64,000 bases of DNA, from positions 372,001-436,000 of the forward strand of contig CP126207.1 in the NCBI GenBank assembly GCA_030272155.1. Reading direction: 5' to 3'. Made by a program: the position numbers and the translations under genes. This document shows positions 10,200 through 21,270 of this stretch, one piece after another. Under the pieces are notes generated by a model. It was not told the DNA's origin. It saw nothing but the letters and a program-made list of their open reading frames with translations, and searched no databases. The DNA is from Tetradesmus obliquus (taxonomy: Eukaryota > Chlorophyta > Chlorophyceae > Sphaeropleales > Scenedesmaceae). Numbering within the stretch: position 1 is the first letter of the stretch; every line of letters starts with the position of its first letter.

Positions 10200-12100
10200 C
10201 TGTGACACAGCAGACACACAGCAGCAGCTTTGGGCGTAAGGTGGATGCTGCTGAAACGCTGCAGGGCGCTGTATGCACTATAGCTGGTGCTGCTGCTCTC
10301 TGTACAGCACACACCAAGGGTGCAGCATCGGGGCAGCAAGTGCTGCTGCAGTAAGGGCTCCTGCTGCTGCTGCTGCTGCGTTCTTGTCACAGTTTTTAAG
10401 GGTGTTGGGTAGGCAGCAGCGCAGCGCGGCATTAGTAGCTGCTGGGGCAGGTTGTGGCAGCAGCTAGGGATAGCATGTGTTCGGATCGTTGTGCTGCATG
10501 TGACTAAGTTGTGTTAGGCACAGTGCTGTCATAGCAAGCACCTGCTAGACAAGAAAGGAGCTGGTTCAGCTTGCCAAGTTCATTTTGGCACGCTGTTGTT
10601 GGAGCGATGTTTGTACAGCTGTGGTTATGTGTCCGGGTTTGATGTGCCATTTGGGAAGCTGCGCACCTGCGCAGAGCTATTTTGCAGTGCCTAGGATGGG
10701 GTAACCCTGACCCGTGCGGCAGTAGTATCGAACACTGGAACAGGTTGCATCAGCAGCCAGGATATCATAGGGTTGGATATCTAGCGGCAGTAGCACTACG
10801 CTTGCCTGTATCACCGCAGTAGCCTCGAAGCGGTCTTGGCAAATGATTGTCGTGAGTTTAGTAGCATTGCCCTGTCTGTTTAGAGAGCTTTCTGATCAGG
10901 AGGGTAGGGTTTTGAGTTTGTGGTGTAGGTGGTGGCTGGGGTGGAGCAGGGCGGCGCAGTTGTTGGAGTCTTTCTGGACACTCAGCTTGCAGTCCTGCAG
11001 GCGCAGAGCAACCAGCGAGCAACTGGTTCATGAACGCAGTGCAGGTCTTGTGGTTGTTGCTTGCTTGCACAACGTCGTTGGATCAGTTGATAGCGAAAAA
11101 AGGAGGTGTTGGGGTGGTTGGGTTGGCTGCACACTGCAATGCAGTGGGGGCAGTGCACTTGCTTGCTGGCTGTGCTCTAGTGCATGCAATGGCTACTGCA
11201 AGCGCTGTACTGTGTGCAGCTGCATCCGCGGCAGCAGCAGCAGGTCTGCGACTGCTGAATCTCCTCACACTGGAATGTGCGGCATGCATGCTACACAGCA
11301 AGCTGCAGCTGCAAGTGCTGCCTTTCAAAGGCAGTCAAAGTAATAGTCAAAGTTTGACTATGGCCGCTCACATGCAGCAGCCATATGCATGCCGCATGCT
11401 GCTCACATCAGTTTGCTGTACAGCTGGCGCATCTTTGCCCAGCGTTGACCAGCGCATGTTTGACTGCGGCTTCGGCAGGCAGTTGGCGGCACGTGTCAGG
11501 TTTTTTATTTCGGTCACATGCTGGCAGGTTTGACTACTTGTAGCATTAGTATGTAGTATTCAGATACCTTTATGATGAGATGTTCAGGGGATGTGCACGA
11601 GCCAGGGATATTTATGGCAGCGCGCTGTCTGCGACGCTTCTGACTGCACCTTTCAAGTCCCTCAAACATCTTGGATCCTTGAAGTAGCATTGGTAACCTC
11701 GCCGGCATCGGATTGCACCTAAGCTGAGCTGTGTTTGCCGGCAGCGCACGGTATGCGATGCTTCTGACTGCACCGTTCAAGTTTTTCAAACATCTTGGAC
11801 TAGCTTCAGTAACCTCGCCGGCTCTCAACTGCACTCAGGCTGAGCTGTGTTTTGTATTGTTTTGACCAACATTTGACCAGCCGATATGGCCGCGGTGGCG
11901 TTGGCCTGTTCCTATGACTGAACGGGTAACTCGGTGATGATGATTATGTTTGACCGGCGTTGACCAACGTTTGACCGCCAGCTGCTTGGCGCCAAACTTG
12001 CGCAGTTGCATACTACATGCTGTATACGCCCTACGTATAGCATCTCACTGTGAATGTATGGTTACAGCTTCTGCAAAACTCACAGCTCATGCACAGCAAG
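10200..12100. other. spacer between PMT and SET tails inside unit 1
   Basis: I see no gene in this part of the unit. It holds a direct repeat of about 115-125 bp (about 11609-11733 and 11741-11852, both containing ttctgactgcacc and aacctcgccggc) and a cluster of TTGACC motifs at 11439-11972. It presumably supplies the 3' UTRs of both genes. The same sequence recurs in units 2-4 at offsets of +3827, +7657 and +11487. Confidence 0.55.
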
Positions 12101-12129
12101 CAAGCACAGGGTTTACAGGGTTGCTGATG

Positions 12130-12730
12130 CAGGTTCTAGACCCATCCCATCACCTTCGACGTGCGCTGCAGCCAGCTCCCAATGCTGCTGCCGCCGCCGC
12201 TGCTGCCAGCATTCCCAACCTCCTCAACCAAGCGTGCCGCTGCTGCTGCCACCGCAGCCTTGTGCTGCTGAGCAATAACACCACCATATGGGGCGCGGTT
12301 GCCGAGGCGGATGACAAGGTATGGCTTACAAGAAGACTATTTTTATCATCATTACCATCGCCGTTGGCTGCAATATAAATTTGGTACAACGTGCAAGCAG
12401 GTCAATCATTTCAAGTATAATGCAGCATAATGAGTACTCACATGGCTAGAAGTGGTCCCCCAAAAGGCCACCATGGCTGCTGAACCTCGCATTGCAAGCA
12501 TGTGCAGCTCCTGCAATGACATCTAGCTGTACACAGCACCCCTCTGACTGGCAGTCTGCAGTGTGCTTTCGCATAGTGTGATGCCTGCAAGTTGTCAAAA
12601 CAACGAGCCAGGCTCGGCTGCGCTCATGCGGGGTTCATGCCCATCCCAACAATCTGCCAGACGTCCGAGACGTCCGCTGCAGCCAGCTGCCGATGCTGCT
12701 GCCGCTGCTGCCAGCATTCCCAACCTCCTC
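12130..12730 (-). pseudogene. two decayed copies of the SET-gene last exon in unit 1
   Basis: On the minus strand, about 12310-12136 reads [18 protein letters not shown] then IGSWLQRTSKVMGWV and TAG. About 12725-12630 reads a shorter version ending GRLLGWA and TGA. Both resemble the end of the SET protein (RTSRLLGWV, stop). Neither has an identifiable upstream exon, so I treat them as partial duplicates carried along in the unit. Confidence 0.65.
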
Positions 12731-12790
12731 ATGTTGCGTTGTGCTTGTGCAATGTGTGCTTCCTGCAACGTCTTACACATCATGCGGGGT

Positions 12791-12974
12791 TCACACCCAC
12801 CCCAACAACCTAGACGTCCGCTGCAGCCAGCTGCCAATGCTGCTGCTGCTGCTGCTGCTGCCAGCACCCCCGACCTCCTCAGCAACGCGTGCTGCTGCTG
12901 CTGCCACCGCAGCCTTGCGCTGCTGCCGCCACTGCAGCAGCAGCTGCAGCAGCGCGCCGGAGCCTTCATTGCCG

Positions 12975-13021
<47 letters not shown>

Positions 13022-13050
13022 GTCACCAGCCTCCAGATCAGCAGCCAGCT
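12791..13050 (-). pseudogene. orphan 3' end of the SET gene in unit 1
   Basis: It matches 24281-24534, the part of the SET last exon inside the array. It reads LAADLEAGD, a poly-Ala run, GALLQLLLQW, and so on to RTSRLLGWV and TGA. Upstream on the minus strand it is cut at the unit junction and abuts PMT sequence of unit 2, so it has no acceptor or preceding exon. Confidence 0.85.
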
Positions 13051-13430
13051 ATATGTCTTGTATGTCTTTAGTGTCCTATTCATGGGTTTTGGGGTGCAGG
13101 GTGCGTGTTTTGTCGCGTCTGATCGTGTGTTGATCGTTTGTGTTGAAGGTTGCATGTATCAGCAGAGCCAGCGGCGCGCGGGGTGGGTCTGTGGCCTCAG
13201 CGTATGTTGCCAAAAGCACCGCTACAGCCTGCTGAGTGTGGAGGGCTACGGGCAGCAGCAGTAGTTGCCAGTTCTAGCTCTTACCTGCGTTCGTGGTTGC
13301 GCTGCTGTTGCTGCTGCGGATGCTGGTTGTCTGTCAGCTGCACATTTACTGTCGCACCCCTAGTTTTCTCACAACAACATCACCGTGACATTCACTGCCG
13401 ATCTGCTGCCTTGGACTGTGAACTTCGCAG

Positions 13431-13610
13431 CTGATCCCCACCTTGGAGGCTGAGCTGGCGGGGCTGCAGGCAGGGAAGGAAGAGTTCACGGCAAAGTTTT
13501 CGGCGGACGAGTATGAAGTTCTCACTTTACGGTGGCGGGAGAAGCTGGCTCGGGCACAGGCCGGGGAGCAGCGCTGGGGCAAGCTGACGGCAGTCAAGCC
13601 GCTGCAGTAA
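13431..13610 (+). pseudogene. orphan PMT terminal exon in unit 2
   Basis: A copy of 9604-9783 ([12 protein letters not shown] to LTAVKPLQ, stop) with intact frame and acceptor ttcgcag. The upstream sequence is the SET tail of unit 1, not PMT exon 9, so it cannot complete a PMT transcript unless transcription and splicing skip over whole units. Confidence 0.88.
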
Positions 13611-16600
13611 TGCTTATGCTGGGTTACTGCGTTTGTGGACACTGCTGCGCTGCATCCGTGGTAGTTGCTGCGTGTCAGCGCAGTGCAGCAGCAGCGCTGG
13701 GGCAAGCTGACAGCAGTCGAGCCGCTGCAGTCATCTTTATGCTGGATTACTGCCTTCTTGGACACTGCTGCTGCTGCTGGTGCTGCTGCTGCTGCTGCTG
13801 CTAGCACCGCATCAGTGGTAGTTGGTGCGTATCGGCGCAGCGCAGCAGCGGCTCTGGGGGCAAGCTGACAGCTGTCAAGCCGCTGCAGTAATCACTATGC
13901 TGGATTACTGCGTTTGTGGACACTGCTGCGCTGCATCAGCGGCAGTTGGTGCGTGTCAGCGCAGTGCAGCAGCGGCTCTGGGGGCAAGCTGACAGCAGTC
14001 AAGCCGCTGCGGTGAGCAGCAGTACTGTGCTGTGACACAGCAGACACACAGCAGCAGCTTTGGGCGTAAGGTGGATGCTGCTGAAACGCTGCAGGGCGCT
14101 GTATGCACTATAGCTGGTGCTGCTGCTCTCTGTACAGCACACACCAAGGGTGCAGCATCGGGGCAGCAAGTGCTGCTGCAGTAAGGGCTCCTGCTGCTGC
14201 TGCTGCTGCGTTCTTGTCACAGTTTTTAAGGGTGTTGGGTAGGCAGCAGCGCAGCGCGGCATTAGTAGCTGCTGGGGCAGGTTGTGGCAGCAGCTAGGGA
14301 TAGCATGTGTTCGGATCGTTGTGCTGCATGTGACTAAGTTGTGTTAGGCACAGTGCTGTCATAGCAAGCACCTGCTAGACAAGAAAGGAGCTGGTTCAGC
14401 TTGCCAAGTTCATTTTGGCACGCTGTTGTTGGAGCGATGTTTGTACAGCTGTGGTTATGTGTCCGGGTTTGATGTGCCATTTGGGAAGCTGCGCACCTGC
14501 GCAGAGCTATTTTGCAGTGCCTAGGATGGGGTAACCCTGACCCGTGCGGCAGTAGTATCGAACACTGGAACAGGTTGCATCAGCAGCCAGGATATCATAG
14601 GGTTGGATATCTAGCGGCAGTAGCACTACGCTTGCCTGTATCACCGCAGTAGCCTCGAAGCGGTCTTGGCAAATGATTGTCGTGAGTTTAGTAGCATTGC
14701 CCTGTCTGTTTAGAGAGCTTTCTGATCAGGAGGGTAGGGTTTTGAGTTTGTGGTGTAGGTGGTGGCTGGGGTGGAGCAGGGCGGCGCAGTTGTTGGAGTC
14801 TTTCTGGACACTCAGCTTGCAGTCCTGCAGGCGCAGAGCAACCAGCGAGCAACTGGTTCATGAACGCAGTGCAGGTCTTGTGGTTGTTGCTTGCTTGCAC
14901 AACGTCGTTGGATCAGTTGATAGCGAAAAAAGGAGGTGTTGGGGTGGTTGGGTTGGCTGCACACTGCAATGCAGTGGGGGCAGTGCACTTGCTTGCTGGC
15001 TGTGCTCTAGTGCATGCAATGGCTACTGCAAGCGCTGTACTGTGTGCAGCTGCATCCGCGGCAGCAGCAGCAGGTCTGCGACTGCTGAATCTCCTCACAC
15101 TGGAATGTGCGGCATGCATGCTACACAGCAAGCTGCAGCTGCAAGTGCTGCCTTTCAAAGGCAGTCAAAGTAATAGTCAAAGTTTGACTATGGCCGCTCA
15201 CATGCAGCAGCCATATGCATGCCGCATGCTGCTCACATCAGTTTGCTGTACAGCTGGCGCATCTTTGCCCAGCGTTGACCAGCGCATGTTTGACTGCGGC
15301 TTCGGCAGGCAGTTGGCGGCACGTGTCAGGTTTTTTATTTCGGTCACATGCTGGCAGGTTTGACTACTTGTAGCATTAGTATGTAGTATTCAGATACCTT
15401 TATGATGAGATGTTCAGGGGATGTGCACGAGCCAGGGATATTTATGGCAGCGCGCTGTCTGCGACGCTTCTGACTGCACCTTTCAAGTCCCTCAAACATC
15501 TTGGATCCTTGAAGTAGCATTGGTAACCTCGCCGGCATCGGATTGCACCTAAGCTGAGCTGTGTTTGCCGGCAGCGCACGGTATGCGATGCTTCTGACTG
15601 CACCGTTCAAGTTTTTCAAACATCTTGGACTAGCTTCAGTAACCTCGCCGGCTCTCAACTGCACTCAGGCTGAGCTGTGTTTTGTATTGTTTTGACCAAC
15701 ATTTGACCAGCCGATATGGCCGCGGTGGCGTTGGCCTGTTCCTATGACTGAACGGGTAACTCGGTGATGATGATTATGTTTGACCGGCGTTGACCAACGT
15801 TTGACCGCCAGCTGCTTGGCGCCAAACTTGCGCAGTTGCATACTACATGCTGTATACGCCCTACGTATAGCATCTCACTGTGAATGTATGGTTACAGCTT
15901 CTGCAAAACTCACAGCTCATGCACAGCAAGCAAGCACAGGGTTTACAGGGTTGCTGATGCAGGTTCTAGACCCATCCCATCACCTTCGACGTGCGCTGCA
16001 GCCAGCTCCCAATGCTGCTGCCGCCGCCGCTGCTGCCAGCATTCCCAACCTCCTCAACCAAGCGTGCCGCTGCTGCTGCCACCGCAGCCTTGTGCTGCTG
16101 AGCAATAACACCACCATATGGGGCGCGGTTGCCGAGGCGGATGACAAGGTATGGCTTACAAGAAGACTATTTTTATCATCATTACCATCGCCGTTGGCTG
16201 CAATATAAATTTGGTACAACGTGCAAGCAGGTCAATCATTTCAAGTATAATGCAGCATAATGAGTACTCACATGGCTAGAAGTGGTCCCCCAAAAGGCCA
16301 CCATGGCTGCTGAACCTCGCATTGCAAGCATGTGCAGCTCCTGCAATGACATCTAGCTGTACACAGCACCCCTCTGACTGGCAGTCTGCAGTGTGCTTTC
16401 GCATAGTGTGATGCCTGCAAGTTGTCAAAACAACGAGCCAGGCTCGGCTGCGCTCATGCGGGGTTCATGCCCATCCCAACAATCTGCCAGACGTCCGAGA
16501 CGTCCGCTGCAGCCAGCTGCCGATGCTGCTGCCGCTGCTGCCAGCATTCCCAACCTCCTCATGTTGCGTTGTGCTTGTGCAATGTGTGCTTCCTGCAACG

Positions 16601-16620
16601 TCTTACACATCATGCGGGGT

Positions 16621-16804
16621 TCACACCCACCCCAACAACCTAGACGTCCGCTGCAGCCAGCTGCCAATGCTGCTGCTGCTGCTGCTGCTGCCAGCACCCC
16701 CGACCTCCTCAGCAACGCGTGCTGCTGCTGCTGCCACCGCAGCCTTGCGCTGCTGCCGCCACTGCAGCAGCAGCTGCAGCAGCGCGCCGGAGCCTTCATT
16801 GCCG

Positions 16805-16851
<47 letters not shown>

Positions 16852-16880
16852 GTCACCAGCCTCCAGATCAGCAGCCAGCT
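16621..16880 (-). pseudogene. orphan 3' end of the SET gene in unit 2
   Basis: The same sequence as at 12791-13050, cut at the unit 2/unit 3 junction. Confidence 0.85.
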
Positions 16881-17260
16881 ATATGTCTTGTATGTCTTTA
16901 GTGTCCTATTCATGGGTTTTGGGGTGCAGGGTGCGTGTTTTGTCGCGTCTGATCGTGTGTTGATCGTTTGTGTTGAAGGTTGCATGTATCAGCAGAGCCA
17001 GCGGCGCGCGGGGTGGGTCTGTGGCCTCAGCGTATGTTGCCAAAAGCACCGCTACAGCCTGCTGAGTGTGGAGGGCTACGGGCAGCAGCAGTAGTTGCCA
17101 GTTCTAGCTCTTACCTGCGTTCGTGGTTGCGCTGCTGTTGCTGCTGCGGATGCTGGTTGTCTGTCAGCTGCACATTTACTGTCGCACCCCTAGTTTTCTC
17201 ACAACAACATCACCGTGACATTCACTGCCGATCTGCTGCCTTGGACTGTGAACTTCGCAG

Positions 17261-17440
17261 CTGATCCCCACCTTGGAGGCTGAGCTGGCGGGGCTGCAGG
17301 CAGGGAAGGAAGAGTTCACGGCAAAGTTTTCGGCGGACGAGTATGAAGTTCTCACTTTACGGTGGCGGGAGAAGCTGGCTCGGGCACAGGCCGGGGAGCA
17401 GCGCTGGGGCAAGCTGACGGCAGTCAAGCCGCTGCAGTAA
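17261..17440 (+). pseudogene. orphan PMT terminal exon in unit 3
   Basis: A copy of 9604-9783 with intact frame, disconnected from the PMT body. Confidence 0.88.
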
Positions 17441-20400
17441 TGCTTATGCTGGGTTACTGCGTTTGTGGACACTGCTGCGCTGCATCCGTGGTAGTTGCTG
17501 CGTGTCAGCGCAGTGCAGCAGCAGCGCTGGGGCAAGCTGACAGCAGTCGAGCCGCTGCAGTCATCTTTATGCTGGATTACTGCCTTCTTGGACACTGCTG
17601 CTGCTGCTGGTGCTGCTGCTGCTGCTGCTGCTAGCACCGCATCAGTGGTAGTTGGTGCGTATCGGCGCAGCGCAGCAGCGGCTCTGGGGGCAAGCTGACA
17701 GCTGTCAAGCCGCTGCAGTAATCACTATGCTGGATTACTGCGTTTGTGGACACTGCTGCGCTGCATCAGCGGCAGTTGGTGCGTGTCAGCGCAGTGCAGC
17801 AGCGGCTCTGGGGGCAAGCTGACAGCAGTCAAGCCGCTGCGGTGAGCAGCAGTACTGTGCTGTGACACAGCAGACACACAGCAGCAGCTTTGGGCGTAAG
17901 GTGGATGCTGCTGAAACGCTGCAGGGCGCTGTATGCACTATAGCTGGTGCTGCTGCTCTCTGTACAGCACACACCAAGGGTGCAGCATCGGGGCAGCAAG
18001 TGCTGCTGCAGTAAGGGCTCCTGCTGCTGCTGCTGCTGCGTTCTTGTCACAGTTTTTAAGGGTGTTGGGTAGGCAGCAGCGCAGCGCGGCATTAGTAGCT
18101 GCTGGGGCAGGTTGTGGCAGCAGCTAGGGATAGCATGTGTTCGGATCGTTGTGCTGCATGTGACTAAGTTGTGTTAGGCACAGTGCTGTCATAGCAAGCA
18201 CCTGCTAGACAAGAAAGGAGCTGGTTCAGCTTGCCAAGTTCATTTTGGCACGCTGTTGTTGGAGCGATGTTTGTACAGCTGTGGTTATGTGTCCGGGTTT
18301 GATGTGCCATTTGGGAAGCTGCGCACCTGCGCAGAGCTATTTTGCAGTGCCTAGGATGGGGTAACCCTGACCCGTGCGGCAGTAGTATCGAACACTGGAA
18401 CAGGTTGCATCAGCAGCCAGGATATCATAGGGTTGGATATCTAGCGGCAGTAGCACTACGCTTGCCTGTATCACCGCAGTAGCCTCGAAGCGGTCTTGGC
18501 AAATGATTGTCGTGAGTTTAGTAGCATTGCCCTGTCTGTTTAGAGAGCTTTCTGATCAGGAGGGTAGGGTTTTGAGTTTGTGGTGTAGGTGGTGGCTGGG
18601 GTGGAGCAGGGCGGCGCAGTTGTTGGAGTCTTTCTGGACACTCAGCTTGCAGTCCTGCAGGCGCAGAGCAACCAGCGAGCAACTGGTTCATGAACGCAGT
18701 GCAGGTCTTGTGGTTGTTGCTTGCTTGCACAACGTCGTTGGATCAGTTGATAGCGAAAAAAGGAGGTGTTGGGGTGGTTGGGTTGGCTGCACACTGCAAT
18801 GCAGTGGGGGCAGTGCACTTGCTTGCTGGCTGTGCTCTAGTGCATGCAATGGCTACTGCAAGCGCTGTACTGTGTGCAGCTGCATCCGCGGCAGCAGCAG
18901 CAGGTCTGCGACTGCTGAATCTCCTCACACTGGAATGTGCGGCATGCATGCTACACAGCAAGCTGCAGCTGCAAGTGCTGCCTTTCAAAGGCAGTCAAAG
19001 TAATAGTCAAAGTTTGACTATGGCCGCTCACATGCAGCAGCCATATGCATGCCGCATGCTGCTCACATCAGTTTGCTGTACAGCTGGCGCATCTTTGCCC
19101 AGCGTTGACCAGCGCATGTTTGACTGCGGCTTCGGCAGGCAGTTGGCGGCACGTGTCAGGTTTTTTATTTCGGTCACATGCTGGCAGGTTTGACTACTTG
19201 TAGCATTAGTATGTAGTATTCAGATACCTTTATGATGAGATGTTCAGGGGATGTGCACGAGCCAGGGATATTTATGGCAGCGCGCTGTCTGCGACGCTTC
19301 TGACTGCACCTTTCAAGTCCCTCAAACATCTTGGATCCTTGAAGTAGCATTGGTAACCTCGCCGGCATCGGATTGCACCTAAGCTGAGCTGTGTTTGCCG
19401 GCAGCGCACGGTATGCGATGCTTCTGACTGCACCGTTCAAGTTTTTCAAACATCTTGGACTAGCTTCAGTAACCTCGCCGGCTCTCAACTGCACTCAGGC
19501 TGAGCTGTGTTTTGTATTGTTTTGACCAACATTTGACCAGCCGATATGGCCGCGGTGGCGTTGGCCTGTTCCTATGACTGAACGGGTAACTCGGTGATGA
19601 TGATTATGTTTGACCGGCGTTGACCAACGTTTGACCGCCAGCTGCTTGGCGCCAAACTTGCGCAGTTGCATACTACATGCTGTATACGCCCTACGTATAG
19701 CATCTCACTGTGAATGTATGGTTACAGCTTCTGCAAAACTCACAGCTCATGCACAGCAAGCAAGCACAGGGTTTACAGGGTTGCTGATGCAGGTTCTAGA
19801 CCCATCCCATCACCTTCGACGTGCGCTGCAGCCAGCTCCCAATGCTGCTGCCGCCGCCGCTGCTGCCAGCATTCCCAACCTCCTCAACCAAGCGTGCCGC
19901 TGCTGCTGCCACCGCAGCCTTGTGCTGCTGAGCAATAACACCACCATATGGGGCGCGGTTGCCGAGGCGGATGACAAGGTATGGCTTACAAGAAGACTAT
20001 TTTTATCATCATTACCATCGCCGTTGGCTGCAATATAAATTTGGTACAACGTGCAAGCAGGTCAATCATTTCAAGTATAATGCAGCATAATGAGTACTCA
20101 CATGGCTAGAAGTGGTCCCCCAAAAGGCCACCATGGCTGCTGAACCTCGCATTGCAAGCATGTGCAGCTCCTGCAATGACATCTAGCTGTACACAGCACC
20201 CCTCTGACTGGCAGTCTGCAGTGTGCTTTCGCATAGTGTGATGCCTGCAAGTTGTCAAAACAACGAGCCAGGCTCGGCTGCGCTCATGCGGGGTTCATGC
20301 CCATCCCAACAATCTGCCAGACGTCCGAGACGTCCGCTGCAGCCAGCTGCCGATGCTGCTGCCGCTGCTGCCAGCATTCCCAACCTCCTCATGTTGCGTT

Positions 20401-20450
20401 GTGCTTGTGCAATGTGTGCTTCCTGCAACGTCTTACACATCATGCGGGGT

Positions 20451-20634
20451 TCACACCCACCCCAACAACCTAGACGTCCGCTGCAGCCAGCTGCCAATGC
20501 TGCTGCTGCTGCTGCTGCTGCCAGCACCCCCGACCTCCTCAGCAACGCGTGCTGCTGCTGCTGCCACCGCAGCCTTGCGCTGCTGCCGCCACTGCAGCAG
20601 CAGCTGCAGCAGCGCGCCGGAGCCTTCATTGCCG

Positions 20635-20681
<47 letters not shown>

Positions 20682-20710
20682 GTCACCAGCCTCCAGATCA
20701 GCAGCCAGCT
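20451..20710 (-). pseudogene. orphan 3' end of the SET gene in unit 3
   Basis: The same sequence as at 12791-13050, cut at the unit 3/unit 4 junction. Confidence 0.85.
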
Positions 20711-21090
20711 ATATGTCTTGTATGTCTTTAGTGTCCTATTCATGGGTTTTGGGGTGCAGGGTGCGTGTTTTGTCGCGTCTGATCGTGTGTTGATCGTTTG
20801 TGTTGAAGGTTGCATGTATCAGCAGAGCCAGCGGCGCGCGGGGTGGGTCTGTGGCCTCAGCGTATGTTGCCAAAAGCACCGCTACAGCCTGCTGAGTGTG
20901 GAGGGCTACGGGCAGCAGCAGTAGTTGCCAGTTCTAGCTCTTACCTGCGTTCGTGGTTGCGCTGCTGTTGCTGCTGCGGATGCTGGTTGTCTGTCAGCTG
21001 CACATTTACTGTCGCACCCCTAGTTTTCTCACAACAACATCACCGTGACATTCACTGCCGATCTGCTGCCTTGGACTGTGAACTTCGCAG

Positions 21091-21270
21091 CTGATCCCCA
21101 CCTTGGAGGCTGAGCTGGCGGGGCTGCAGGCAGGGAAGGAAGAGTTCACGGCAAAGTTTTCGGCGGACGAGTATGAAGTTCTCACTTTACGGTGGCGGGA
21201 GAAGCTGGCTCGGGCACAGGCCGGGGAGCAGCGCTGGGGCAAGCTGACGGCAGTCAAGCCGCTGCAGTAA
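21091..21270 (+). pseudogene. orphan PMT terminal exon in unit 4
   Basis: A copy of 9604-9783 with intact frame, disconnected from the PMT body. Confidence 0.88.

Larger units (their letters stand above)
9233..13059. repeat. 3.83 kb tandem array, unit 1 (3827 bp)
   Basis: The unit starts exactly at the gt of a 5' splice site (GCAGAG/gtatgtct) in the PMT gene. It contains the PMT terminal exon, the spacer between the two convergent genes and, on the minus strand, 3' exon material of the SET gene. It ends inside the SET last exon at cagcagccagct plus a 9-nt filler. It differs from unit 2 by one CTG near 9972 (3 bp) and by tctgcg versus tcagcg near 9848. Only this unit is joined to the PMT gene body. 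Confidence 0.95.
13060..16889. repeat. 3.83 kb tandem array, unit 2 (3830 bp)
   Basis: Essentially identical to unit 3 as far as I compared them. It is bounded on both sides by the junction atatgtctt/gtatgtctt. Both gene tails it carries are disconnected from their gene bodies. Confidence 0.95.
16890..20719. repeat. 3.83 kb tandem array, unit 3 (3830 bp)
   Basis: Same limits and content as unit 2. The CTG tract near 16807-16850 in unit 2 and 20637-20680 in unit 3 has the same length. Confidence 0.95.

Noticed and set aside
12595-13155. Repeated 186-codon minus-strand frame with poly-Gln in every unit
   Set aside because: It is an alternative frame of the SET last-exon copies. The frame that matches the SET C-terminus reads the same run as poly-Ala.
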